Numbered from the stretch's first letter, positions 1-6,482 are shown. The stretch: DNA of 21,609 nucleotides from Actinomycetota bacterium (GCA_030837445.1 JAUPKM010000092.1:1-21609), one strand, 5' to 3'. Notes: generated from the letters alone by a model not told the origin. Program-made: numbers and translations.

Positions 1-702
1 CCGTGCGGCGGCGAGCATGCGCGCCGCGTGGCCGACGCTCGCCGGGCGCCCGGCTGGTGCGTGGTGGCAGACGATCTCCACCGCGAGCGAGGCCTGCGGG
101 AGCAGGGACTGCCACCGGCGCAGGACGGCCTGGGCGAGGTCGGGACGGCGGGCCAGGACGGCCCTGCCCACCTCGGAATCCGGACCGAGGAGCACGACGA
201 GGGCGGCCCGGCCCCCGGCATCGGCGTCAGCGTCGGCGAAGGCGTGGGCCGCGACCAGCTCGGCCGTCGCCGTCGGCCTGCCCCGCCCGCCGCGCCGATG
301 GACGGCCGACACCAGACGGCACAGCCGGGCCCACCCCGCCCCCGGGCCGCGCCCGCCCCCGGCGTCCTTGCCGAGGGCGAGCACGGTGACCCGGGGACCG
401 GCGACGGCCCCTCCCCGCCCGGGCGTACCGCGAGGCCCCTCCCTCCCGGGGTCCGCCCACGACGGAAGACCTGCGACCAGGCCGGTCCGCTCGACGACGA
501 GATCGACGCCGAGCGCCGGGGCGATCCGGGCGGCCCGGCAGGCGAGGACGAACTTCACCGCGCCGTAGAGACCGTCGCGGTCGGTGAGGGCGAGGGTGTC
601 CATGCCGTGCCCGGCCGCCGTCCGGACCAGGGCCGCGGGATCGGAGGCGCCGTACCGCAGGGAGTACCCGGAGGCGACGTGAAGGTGGGTGAACGGTTCC
701 AT
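1..702 (-). CDS. dnaE2: Error-prone DNA polymerase III alpha subunit DnaE2 (ImuC), N-terminal part, cut by window edge
   Basis: The first 234 codons of a minus-strand frame, open to the window edge, begin MEPFTHLHVASGYSLRYGAS and continue with LALTDRDGLYGAVKF and LGVDLVVERTGL. This is the PHP domain that opens C-family polymerases, in the DnaE2 version (HVAS.YSLRYG rather than the HVHSEFSLLDG of replicative DnaE). DnaE2 is the translesion polymerase of the actinobacterial mutasome (ImuA'/ImuB/DnaE2) and performs damage-induced mutagenesis. The polymerase core lies outside the window. The ATG at 702 shares its A with the TGA stop of the upstream HEPN gene (TGATG), so translation is probably coupled. 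A LexA box lies about 650 bp upstream, ahead of the two-gene unit. A Gly/Pro/Arg-rich insert at about residues 85-125 is poorly conserved in appearance. Confidence 0.9.
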   Translation of the reverse strand, partial: MEPFTHLHVASGYSLRYGASDPAALVRTAAGHGMDTLALTDRDGLYGAVKFVLACRAARIAPALGVDLVVERTGLVAGLPSWADPGREGPRGTPGRGGAVAGPRVTVLALGKDAGGGRGPGAGWARLCRLVSAVHRRGGRGRPTATAELVAAHAFADADADAGGRAALVVLLGPDSEVGRAVLARRPDLAQAVLRRWQSLLPQASLAVEIVCHHAPAGRPASVGHAARMLAAAR

Positions 703-1172
703 CAGCCGCACACGGGCAGGACATCGGGCAGGATCCGCTGGAACGGCAGGCCGAGGAAGGCCTCGACGGCGTGGTGAAAGGTGCCGGCGTCCCGCAGGAG
801 ACCGTCGGCGTCCTGGGCCCGGATCGCTTCGCCCCGGCCTGCCTCCACCGCGGCCCTCAGGACGGCCGTGGACGTGAAGTACGCCGCCCAGCCTGCCATC
901 TCCGGAGCGACCCGGGGGAGCGTCTCCCACACGCTGCGGGGCCCGCCTTTGCCCGGAGGACGCCGGACCACCAGCACGGCGGCGGCGGCCCGCAACGCGG
1001 CCAGGTGAGCCGCCGCGTACCGCTCCCCCGGCGAGAGGGCCGCGCACCCGTGGATCAGATCGGTCGCGGACCGCCGGAGCAGGGCCCGGGCGGCGGGAGG
1101 GACGGGAGGACGGATCGCCGCGGACCCCTCCACGGATCGGACCCTCATGGGGTCCGCGCATCGACAGGACAT
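702..1172 (-). CDS. SAV_6107-type HEPN domain protein, coupled to dnaE2
   Basis: A 156-residue protein whose core (ALLRRSATDLIHGCAALSPGERYAAAHLAALRAAAAVL, then PRSVWETLPRVAPEMAGWAAYF and a closing ADGLLRDAGTFHHAVEAFL) matches the actinobacterial SAV_6107 HEPN family as I remember it. Members commonly sit beside dnaE2 or DNA polymerase IV genes in Streptomyces and relatives. HEPN folds are all-helical and often RNA- or nucleotide-binding. The RNase signature R-x4-6-H is not clearly present, so catalysis should not be assumed. The stop overlaps the dnaE2 start by one base. The ATG at 1172 has a purine-rich GGGGGAGGGGA directly before it. ATG 1148 is an alternative start. The role is inferred from the neighbour: a DNA-damage-inducible accessory gene. 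The family call is good, the function is unknown. Confidence 0.8.
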   Translation of the reverse strand: MSCRCADPMRVRSVEGSAAIRPPVPPAARALLRRSATDLIHGCAALSPGERYAAAHLAALRAAAAVLVVRRPPGKGGPRSVWETLPRVAPEMAGWAAYFTSTAVLRAAVEAGRGEAIRAQDADGLLRDAGTFHHAVEAFLGLPFQRILPDVLPVCG

Positions 1173-1353
1173 TCCCCTCCCCCTCTTTCAGCCCCGGACG
1201 TGCTCGGCCGTTTATTCGATGGCGCCCCCGCACAAGGACACCGGAGGGTTGGACGGGCGCTTCCCCACGCCACGTCCACCCCCGACGTACGTCCCCGGTG
1301 GAGCGGGGTCGAAGCGCCCCACGGGGACTCGCCGCTCAGGTGGAAGCCTGAGC

Positions 1354-1379
1354 ACAGTTCGAACATGTGTTCGAACTGT
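1354..1379. promoter_or_regulatory. LexA (SOS) box, 26-bp palindrome
   Basis: Two 12-bp arms, perfect reverse complements, flank a 2-bp centre. Inside is TCGAAC-ATGT-GTTCGA (1359-1374), an exact fit to the actinobacterial/Gram-positive LexA consensus TCGAAC-N4-GTTCGA. The box lies 182 bp upstream of the HEPN-dnaE2 unit (minus strand). dnaE2 is LexA-controlled in mycobacteria. It is also about 195 bp upstream of the Fic gene on the plus strand, so both directions could be controlled. No convincing -35/-10 pair was found next to it. The remainder of the 402-bp gap 1173-1574 shows nothing else I can name. Confidence 0.88.
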
Positions 1380-1574
1380 AAGAAGAGTACACCGGGTGGG
1401 GGTGATGCTCAACGGAACAGCGCCACGGGTGTGCCATCCGTCCGGCACCGGGGTGCCCCGAGCCGAGAAACGACAGTGAGACACAGCGAGACGCGGCGAG
1501 ACGCGGCGACGGCCGACCCTGCTCACCACCCTTCGACCTGCACCGACGACACCGGGCCGCCCGTCGTCATCCCG

Positions 1575-2609
1575 ATGATCGGCGACCTCGTCGTGGCCCC
1601 CGGGCCGGAGGCCGCCGCCGGACTCGCCGCGGCCACCGCCGCGATGGAGGTCCTGGACCGCTCGGCCGCCGTCAACCGGAAAGCCCTGGCCGGCTCTCTG
1701 CTGCGGATCGAGGCGGTCGCCTCCTGCCGGATCGCGGGCAGGCACGCGTCCCAACGTGACGTCGGCGTCGCCATGCTGCGGGACATCGCCGCTGGAGCGG
1801 CCACGCGCATCGCCGCCGGAGCGGCCACGCACGCCGCCGCCGGCGTCCGGGCGGTGGAGGAGGCCCTGCGGCGGGGTGACGCCGTCCGGCCCTTCGCCGT
1901 CGAGGACCTCCTGGAGATCCAGGACATCCTCCTCGCTCCCCGGCCGGAACCGCTCCCCCCGCTGGCTGTCGATCTGACGCGGTTCTGCAACCGCACCGAC
2001 CTCGATCCCCTCGCCCACGCCGCGATCGCCCACGCGCAGTTCGAGGCCCTCCGGCCCCTCGCCGACGGCGACGGCCGCACCGGCAGGGCCCTGGTCCAGC
2101 TCGTCCTCCGCCGGCGACGGCTGCTCACACGGATGCCCGTCCCCGTGTCGGCGATCCTGCTCGCGGACCCCGGCGCCTATGCCGCCGGTCTCGTGGACTA
2201 CCGCGAGGGGCGGCTCGACTCCTGGCTCGTCAGGTTCGCGACGGCGACGTCCCACGCGGCCTCGGCGGGCCTGCGGCTCGCCGACGACCTCGCCCGGCTC
2301 CGCACGACGTGGTGGGAGACGGCGCGGCCTCGCCGGGGGTCGGCCGGAGCCCGGATCCTCGAGATCCTGCCGCACCAGCCCGTGGTCGACATCGACAGCC
2401 TGCGGACCCTGACGCAGCGGGACAGCGGCGGCCGGGTCGCCGACAAGAACCTCTACCGGGCCGTCGACCGGCTGGCCGACGCCGGAGTGCTCATCGAGAT
2501 CTCCGGGGGTGGCCGCAACCGCGTGTGGGCGGCTCCCGACGTCCTCGGCCTGCTCGAACGCTCCGGACTCTCCGGACGGGGTGGCGGACGGCGGTGGCCG
2601 ACGAACTGA
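1575..2609 (+). CDS. Fic-domain protein with degenerate active site
   Basis: A 344-residue protein of the Fic/DOC type: Fic N-terminal helical region (about 1-100), Fic core (about 100-230) and a C-terminal winged-helix-like segment (LEILPHQPVVDIDSLRTL...KNLYRAVDRLADAGVLIEIS, about 265-325). Fic enzymes transfer AMP or other phosphate-linked groups using HPFx(D/E)GNGRxxR. Here the segment FEALRPLADGDGRTGR (156-171) has Arg160 for the catalytic His, Leu162 for Phe and Asp166 for Asn. The usual autoinhibitory (S/T)xxxE(G/N) motif reads SCRIAG (50-55), so its Glu is Ala54. A 24-bp tandem duplication encodes IAAGAATR/IAAGAATH (about residues 72-87). The start is uncertain: no Shine-Dalgarno before ATG 1575. 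GTG 1476 in the same frame would add 33 residues, and the family-like PPVVIP just upstream of Met1 favours an earlier start. The stop is 15 bp from the convergent pentapeptide gene. Confidence 0.8.
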   Translation: MIGDLVVAPGPEAAAGLAAATAAMEVLDRSAAVNRKALAGSLLRIEAVASCRIAGRHASQRDVGVAMLRDIAAGAATRIAAGAATHAAAGVRAVEEALRRGDAVRPFAVEDLLEIQDILLAPRPEPLPPLAVDLTRFCNRTDLDPLAHAAIAHAQFEALRPLADGDGRTGRALVQLVLRRRRLLTRMPVPVSAILLADPGAYAAGLVDYREGRLDSWLVRFATATSHAASAGLRLADDLARLRTTWWETARPRRGSAGARILEILPHQPVVDIDSLRTLTQRDSGGRVADKNLYRAVDRLADAGVLIEISGGGRNRVWAAPDVLGLLERSGLSGRGGGRRWPTN

Positions 2610-2624
2610 ACCACGCGGGGGGCC

Positions 2625-3254
2625 TCAGGGCGCGAGATCGCCGGGCCGGACCGTCAGGCCCAGGTGTGAGGCCAGGAGGGGAGCGAGGTCGAGCAACTGC
2701 GTGTGGTCGATCGTCGCCCCCCGCAGACGGTCGACGCCCCGGACGAGATCGAGACGTGACCCCCGCAGGTCCACACGGGTGAGTGTCGCGTTCGAGAGGT
2801 CCAGTTGCTCGATCACGCAGTGCCGCAGGGCGACGTCCGTCAACCGCGCGGATCCGAGGTCGAGGTGACGGACGGTGCAGTCGACGAGGACGACGTCCCG
2901 CCATGTCGCCTCTCTGAGGTTGAGGGTGTCGATCAGGCAGCCCTCCAGGCGGACCCGGCGCCACTGCGACCCGTAGGCCTCGCATCCGGAGAGCGCGCTG
3001 CGGTCGATCCGGACGTCGAGCCAGCTCGACCGGGGCATCCTCACCCCGGTGAAACGCACCCCCTCGAAGGTGCTGCCGCGCCACGCCGATCTCTCGCCGC
3101 GGCCACCGGTGACCGTCAGTGACGCGAAACGGCAGTCAAGGAACCGGCAGCCCTCACCGTCCAGGGCATCGATCGCCCCGGAGAACTCCTCACCCTCGTA
3201 CAGTCCCTCGGCGACGACGACGGGAGCCGGAGGGGCTCCGGGGAGGTCGGTCAT
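2625..3254 (-). CDS. Pentapeptide-repeat protein
   Basis: About 209 residues. From about residue 30 to 180 the chain is a run of five-residue units with Leu/Phe/Val at the centre (for example CRFLDCRF, TFEGVRFTGVRM, CLIDTLNLREATW, VRHLDLGSARLTDVAL, IEQLDLSNATLTRVDLRGSRLDL), the pattern of a right-handed quadrilateral beta-helix. It ends with VDRLRGATIDHTQLLDLAPLLASHLGL, a cap common to actinobacterial members. No signal peptide or transmembrane segment is visible, so it is probably cytoplasmic. Some pentapeptide proteins (MfpA, Qnr) mimic DNA and protect gyrase, but most have no known role and nothing here decides it. ATG 3254 was chosen; an in-frame GTG at 3263 is possible. Confidence 0.85.
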   Translation of the reverse strand: MTDLPGAPPAPVVVAEGLYEGEEFSGAIDALDGEGCRFLDCRFASLTVTGGRGERSAWRGSTFEGVRFTGVRMPRSSWLDVRIDRSALSGCEAYGSQWRRVRLEGCLIDTLNLREATWRDVVLVDCTVRHLDLGSARLTDVALRHCVIEQLDLSNATLTRVDLRGSRLDLVRGVDRLRGATIDHTQLLDLAPLLASHLGLTVRPGDLAP

Positions 3255-3295
3255 GACGCCCACCCTGGCACAGACACCGAGCCTTTGTCGGATCT

Positions 3296-3317
3296 GTCAC
3301 CCAGGTTCTCGATCACG
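3296..3317 (+). repeat. Single 22-nt arm of the hairpin repeat found complete at 13825-13894
   Basis: These 22 bases (GTCACCCAGG...TCTCGATCACG) are identical to the right arm (13873-13894) of the large hairpin near 13.86 kb. A GGATCT just before it resembles the AGATCC preceding the other copy. No matching left arm lies next to it. It sits 33-42 bp upstream of the pentapeptide gene start, so here it cannot act as the terminator of a gene end. An exact 22-mer is not expected by chance in a window this size, which marks this as a member of a repeat family. Confidence 0.8.
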
Positions 3318-3367
3318 CACGGCGGACTCTCCCTACGATCCCCGTACTGGGTGATGATGAGTCGAAG

Positions 3368-3386
3368 ACCGGGTCGCAGACCCGGT
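3368..3386. other. Short hairpin, 8-bp stem and 3-nt loop
   Basis: ACCGGGTC-GCA-GACCCGGT forms a perfect stem-loop, extendable by a G-U and an A-U pair. It is followed by TTTGCGG, not a real U-tract. It lies between the 22-nt repeat arm and the 42-bp palindrome in the long leader region of the xylanase gene. It could be a terminator-like element or part of the repeat; its function is not clear. Confidence 0.45.
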
Positions 3387-3409
3387 TTGCGGACAGAGGG
3401 GGGGGTGAT

Positions 3410-3451
3410 CGTGTGCAATCACCGTCGCGATCGCGACAGTAAGTGCACACG
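3410..3451. promoter_or_regulatory. 42-bp near-perfect palindrome (possible operator)
   Basis: Two 21-bp arms meet at a central TCGCGA core with no spacer: the left arm begins CGTGTGCA and the right arm ends TGCACACG. Eighteen of 21 positions are complementary; two of the three mismatches would be G-U pairs in minus-strand RNA. The exact two-fold symmetry without a loop looks more like a binding site for a dimeric or tetrameric protein than a terminator. It lies 330 bp upstream of the xylanase start and 156 bp upstream of the divergent pentapeptide gene. No known family consensus was recognised. Confidence 0.5.
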
Positions 3452-3511
3452 GCGATTCCCTCGAAAGGGCGGCCCGAAGCAAACATTCGATTCAGAAAAT
3501 GCATCCACCCC

Positions 3512-3522
3512 CGAAACTCTCG
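3512..3522 (+). promoter_or_regulatory. Possible BxlR-like xylanase operator half
   Basis: CGAAACTCTCG differs by one base from CGAAACTTTCG, a motif I recall as conserved upstream of streptomycete xylanase and related genes. It lies about 260 bp upstream of the GH10 start. One imperfect copy is weak evidence. Confidence 0.25.
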
Positions 3523-3590
3523 ACACGAAGACACCCCTCACCAACCCGGAATTCACGGCACGCACTTCCGATCCGCGCCGTCGATCCAGG

Positions 3591-3670
3591 GGTGAGGGCC
3601 ATGCTTCCGGAGCGGAGAGAAATGGTCTTACGCGTCGCGGCACGCCCTCACCTCGGAACCCTCCGGAAGC
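3591..3670 (+). other. Interlocked inverted repeats (pseudoknot-type order) in the xylanase leader
   Basis: Two pairs of complementary segments alternate in the order A-B-A'-B'. A is GGTGAGGGC (3591-3599) with GCCCTCACC (3644-3652), 9 bp perfect. B is GCTTCCGGAG (3603-3612) with CTCCGGAAGC (3661-3670), 10 bp perfect. If transcribed, the two stems can form together only as a pseudoknot; otherwise they compete. As DNA they could be paired protein sites. The segment ends 112 bp before the GH10 start codon. A TTGACA at 3683-3688 could be a -35 box but lacks a good -10, so whether the structure is in the mRNA is open. Confidence 0.4.
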
Positions 3671-3782
3671 CACCGGAATCCGTTGACACGTCACGGCCCG
3701 CACGCGGAGGCTTACCCCCTTGATGATCTCGGGCCACCGCCCGGCACGGGACCGTCGATCCCAGACCCCGAAGGAGACGAAG

Positions 3783-5222
3783 ATGTCCAGTCGCCCGAAC
3801 CCGCGAGGACGCCCCACGACATCCGCCCGCCGGACCACGGTCCTGATCGGCGCGGTCAGCGCCACACTGCTCACGGGGACGCTCTTCCACCCCATGGTCG
3901 CGAACGCCGCCACCACGCTGGGGGCCGCCGCGGCGCAGAGCGGCCGGTACTTCGGGACCGCGATCAGCACCGGCAGGCTGAACGACAGCACCTACACCCG
4001 CATCGCGAACGCCGAGTTCAACATGGTGACCGCCGAGAACGAAATGAAGATCGACGCCACCGAACCCAACCAGAACCAGTTCAACTTCTCCAATGCCGAC
4101 CGCGTCTTCGACTGGGCGACCCAGAACGGCAAGAAGGTCCGCGGACACACCCTCGCCTGGCACTCCCAGCAGCCGAACTGGATGCAGAACATGAGTGGCA
4201 CGGCGCTGCGCAGCGCCATGAAGAACCACATCACCAAGGTGATGCAGCACTATCAGGGCAAGATCCCTTACTGGGATGTCGTCAACGAGGCCTACGACGA
4301 CAGCAGCGGCGGACGCCGCAGCTCCAACCTCCAGTCCACCGGTAACGACTGGATCGAGGACGCCTTCAAGACCGCCCGCGCCGCCGACTCCACCGCCAAG
4401 CTCTGTTACAACGACTACAACACCGACAACTCGACCTGGGCCAAGACCAAGGGCGTCTACGCCATGGTCAAGGACTTCAAGGCCCGAGGCGTCCCCATCG
4501 ACTGCGTCGGCTTCCAGAGCCACTTCAACAGCGGCAGCCCCTACCCCAGCAACTACCGCGCCAACCTGGAGAGCTTCGCCGCCCTCGGCGTCGACGTCCA
4601 GATCACCGAACTCGACATCGAAGGCTCCGGCCAGACCCAGGCCAACACCTTCGCCAACGTCACCAAGGACTGCCTGGCCATCCCCCGCTGCAACGGCATC
4701 ACCGTCTGGGGCGTCCGCGACAGCGACTCCTGGCGCGCCAGCGGCACCCCCCTGCTGTTCGACAACAGCGGCAACAAGAAAGCCGCCTACACCTCCGTCC
4801 TCGCCGCCCTCAACGCCGCACCCCCGGTCGACCCGACGGACCCGACCACCCCGACCACCCCGACCACCCCGACCACCCCGACCACGCCCACGACACCGAC
4901 GGACCCGACCGACCCGACCGACCCGACCGACCCGACCGGCGATGGCTGCACCGCCACGCTCACCGTCCAGGACAGCTGGAACGGCGGGTTCGTCGCCTCG
5001 GTCAAGGTGAGCGCAGCCTCGTCGATCTCCGGGTGGACCGTCGGCCTGACTCTGCCGAACGGGTCGTCCATCTCGAACGTGTGGAACGGGACCCGTTCCG
5101 GCACATCGGTCTCGAACGTCGCCTGGAACGGGTCGGTCGGATCGGGCCGCTCCGCCGAGTTCGGCTTCCAGGGCACCGGTTCCGCCAGCGGGGTCTCGGC
5201 CGCCAGCTGCACGGCCCGCTGA
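3783..5222 (+). CDS. Secreted endo-1,4-beta-xylanase, GH10 with CBM2
   Basis: A 479-residue secreted enzyme that cuts the beta-1,4-xylan backbone. Start ATG 3783 follows AAGGAG by seven bases. Order of parts: signal peptide with an Arg-Arg pair and hydrophobic core, probable cleavage after ANA at about 42; GH10 catalytic domain (about 43-345); a Thr-Pro/Asp-Pro linker (about 349-386); and a C-terminal CBM2 (about 389-479) with terminal Cys residues and WNGGF, WTV and WNG positions typical of cellulose/xylan-binding modules. The acid/base is Glu169 in WDVVNEA and the nucleophile is Glu276 in ITELDIEG. Family landmarks GHTLAWHSQQP and TVWGVRDSDSWR are intact. It stands alone, with a long structured leader upstream and a strong terminator downstream. 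It probably works with the GH30 xylanase at 14085. Confidence 0.95.
   Translation: MSSRPNPRGRPTTSARRTTVLIGAVSATLLTGTLFHPMVANAATTLGAAAAQSGRYFGTAISTGRLNDSTYTRIANAEFNMVTAENEMKIDATEPNQNQFNFSNADRVFDWATQNGKKVRGHTLAWHSQQPNWMQNMSGTALRSAMKNHITKVMQHYQGKIPYWDVVNEAYDDSSGGRRSSNLQSTGNDWIEDAFKTARAADSTAKLCYNDYNTDNSTWAKTKGVYAMVKDFKARGVPIDCVGFQSHFNSGSPYPSNYRANLESFAALGVDVQITELDIEGSGQTQANTFANVTKDCLAIPRCNGITVWGVRDSDSWRASGTPLLFDNSGNKKAAYTSVLAALNAAPPVDPTDPTTPTTPTTPTTPTTPTTPTDPTDPTDPTDPTGDGCTATLTVQDSWNGGFVASVKVSAASSISGWTVGLTLPNGSSISNVWNGTRSGTSVSNVAWNGSVGSGRSAEFGFQGTGSASGVSAASCTAR
4830..4938 (+). repeat. Tandem repeat encoding the xylanase Pro-Thr linker
   Basis: Tandem nine-base units (variants of CCGACCACC and GACCCGACC) encode a run of (D/T)PT triplets joining the GH10 and CBM2 modules. 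Such linkers are flexible, often glycosylated, and prone to length change by slippage. Confidence 0.85.
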
Positions 5223-5243
5223 CGGGCGACCTCATCGGACCCG

Positions 5244-5263
5244 GTTCGGTCGATCGACCGAAC
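5244..5263. other. Perfect 20-bp palindrome after the xylanase gene
   Basis: GTTCGGTCGA-TCGACCGAAC is an exact palindrome starting 22 bases after the xylanase stop. As RNA it would make a hairpin with a tight loop, probably adding to the stronger terminator at 5301. Confidence 0.5.
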
Positions 5264-5300
5264 TGATCAACTCACCGACGAGGGTACCGGCCTGTCCCCA

Positions 5301-5339
5301 CAGGGCGCCGACCACGGCCATGCCGTGGCCGGCGCCCTG
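5301..5339. terminator. Bidirectional terminator between xylanase and arsR
   Basis: An 18-bp GC-rich stem (CAGGGCGCCG... with ...CGGCGCCCTG) around a CAT loop has a single A-C mismatch, which becomes a G-U pair on the minus strand. It lies between two convergent genes, 79 bp after the xylanase stop and 36 bp beyond the arsR stop. There is no strong U-tract, as is usual in actinomycetes. Confidence 0.8.
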
Positions 5340-5374
5340 TCGTCGTCCGGCAAGCGGCCCGGCAAGGCTCTGTC

Positions 5375-5779
5375 TCAGACGGTTCCTCCGGCCGTCGGCC
5401 GGGGACCCCTCAGCTGGGAGTGGTGGTCGAGGGCCTGGTCGACGAGGGACACGACGTGCGGGTCGTCGACGACGTAGACCTGGCGTTTCCCGTCGCGCCG
5501 GGCGGAGACCAGGTCTGCGAGACGCATCTTCGCCAGGTGCTGACTCACCATCTGGGTGCTGCCGTGAACGGCCTCCGCCAGGCTCCCGACATCCTGCTCA
5601 CCGCGGGCGAGCAACCACAAAAGGTGCAGCCGGGCGGGCGAGGCCAACAAGGAGAAGGTCTCCGCCGCCCTGCGCAGAAGATCGTCGTCGGGGATGACCT
5701 CCGTCGGGTTCTCCTCGCCCGCCCTTCTCGCCCCCGGCCGGGGGACGTCCTGGGCGGGGGAGGAGTTTCGCCTGCTCAT
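5375..5779 (-). CDS. ArsR/SmtB-family transcriptional regulator
   Basis: A 134-residue winged-helix repressor. A charged, low-complexity N-terminus (1-30) is followed by AAETFSLLASPARLHLLWLLARGEQDVGSLAEAVHGSTQMVSQHLAKMRLADLVSARRDGKRQVYVV, with the recognition helix at about 72-90. The ArsR-type CxCxxC site is absent. The C-terminal helix has Asp106-Pro-His108 and His119-His120, three of the four ligands expected of an SmtB/CzrA-type alpha-5 Zn/Co site (DxH-x10-Hxx[E/H]); the last ligand position is Gln122. It may sense Zn/Ni/Co weakly or not at all. ATG 5779 is preceded by GAGGAGA. No metal transporter is adjacent; the only neighbour upstream is a decayed permease. Confidence 0.85.
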   Translation of the reverse strand: MSRRNSSPAQDVPRPGARRAGEENPTEVIPDDDLLRRAAETFSLLASPARLHLLWLLARGEQDVGSLAEAVHGSTQMVSQHLAKMRLADLVSARRDGKRQVYVVDDPHVVSLVDQALDHHSQLRGPRPTAGGTV

Positions 5780-5977
5780 GCCCGAAGTCTCCTCGGCCTC
5801 CCCTGGGCCACGCAAACCCGGCGCCCCCTGTCCAGCACGGACGGTAGCCACCGGAATCCCTCTCCCGATGAGCACGAGTACCCGAGTGGACGCCACGGCG
5901 TTCGGCGTCGTCCTCGGCGGCGAGGGCGCCTTGCCGTTCCTGAGCCAGAGTTCCTGCGCGGCGGTGTTCACGTCGCT

Positions 5978-6352
5978 GCACAGCGTCCAGTCACTCAAAC
6001 GTTCCGCCCCGAGAACGACGCGACCATCACGGCGATCTCGACACTCCCGCAGGTCGGTGAGATGGGCACCGGGCTGATGATTCCCGCGAAAGCAGCAGGA
6101 CGCTCCCTGGACGAGTTCATCGGCATACTGGGGATCGCAGTGGTGATCACTCTCCTGCTCGCCCCGCTCATCGCTTTCAACACCGCAAGTATCGGTATGG
6201 ACGAACGTACTCGGGAGCACGCCACCACGCTCGCTTTCGGCCTGCCGATCCGCGGCGTCCTCGCGATCATCACCGTCGAAACCGCTCTCCTCGGCGTCCT
6301 CGGCGTCCTCGGCACGGTGGCGGGAATCGGGGGAGGCTACGCGATACGTCAG
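5978..6352 (+). pseudogene. Remnant of an FtsX-type ABC transporter permease
   Basis: One plus frame reads TFRPENDATITAISTLPQVGE, then a hydrophobic stretch, then LIAFNTASIGMDERTREHAT followed by TLAFGLPIRGVLAIITVETALLG and GIGGGYAI. The central block strongly recalls the C-terminal domain of FtsX/MacB-like permeases (LIAFN.ASI..DER.REHAT.FAFGLP...). There is no start codon or ribosome site. The N-terminal 600-700 residues and the last transmembrane helix are missing, and after about 6352 the frame runs into unrelated sequence to a stop at 6466. This is a decayed fragment on the opposite strand between arsR and lsr2. Confidence 0.65.
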
Positions 6353-6405
6353 ATCCGTCACACCAGCGGTGACGAATGCAACTGCTTCACACAGATGGCA
6401 GGGCT

Positions 6406-6450
6406 GGGGCCGGACCCTTCGGCGAATACCCGGACCGAGGGTCCAGCCCC
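6406..6450 (-). terminator. Likely lsr2 terminator
   Basis: A 13-bp stem (GGGGCCGGACCCT with AGGGTCCAGCCCC) around a 19-base loop; the one imperfect pair is G-U in minus-strand RNA. It begins 33 bases beyond the lsr2 stop. No U-tract follows. Confidence 0.5.
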
Positions 6451-6482
6451 GGCAATGCCGCGGTGACCGGACGGAACCACGA

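Noticed and set aside
227..724. A 165-codon minus-strand open frame rich in Arg/Pro/Gly
   Set aside because: It overlaps the real dnaE2 frame (1-702), has low-complexity Arg-rich composition and no motif: a high-GC shadow.
771..1574. Upstream extension of the Fic frame back to 771
   Set aside because: It runs antisense through the HEPN gene and the SOS box and has no Fic-like sequence; only the part from 1476 or 1575 is plausible.
1212..2375. A 387-codon minus frame opposite the Fic gene
   Set aside because: Composition is typical of antisense translation of a GC-rich gene, without domains, and it crosses the SOS box.
2809..2818. CTCGATCACG inside the pentapeptide gene as another copy of the hairpin arm
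   Set aside because: Only 10 bases match and the site is coding; expected by chance at this GC content.
3683..3720. TTGACA at 3683 as a xylanase promoter
   Set aside because: No acceptable -10 at 16-19 bases downstream, so it is only mentioned as possible.
3648..4523. A 291-codon minus frame opposite the xylanase
   Set aside because: Val/Gly-rich mirror of the GH10 coding sequence; no ribosome site or motif.
4830..4938. Nine-base tandem repeats considered as a CRISPR-like or minisatellite element
   Set aside because: They are in frame within the xylanase and encode its Pro-Thr linker; no spacers.
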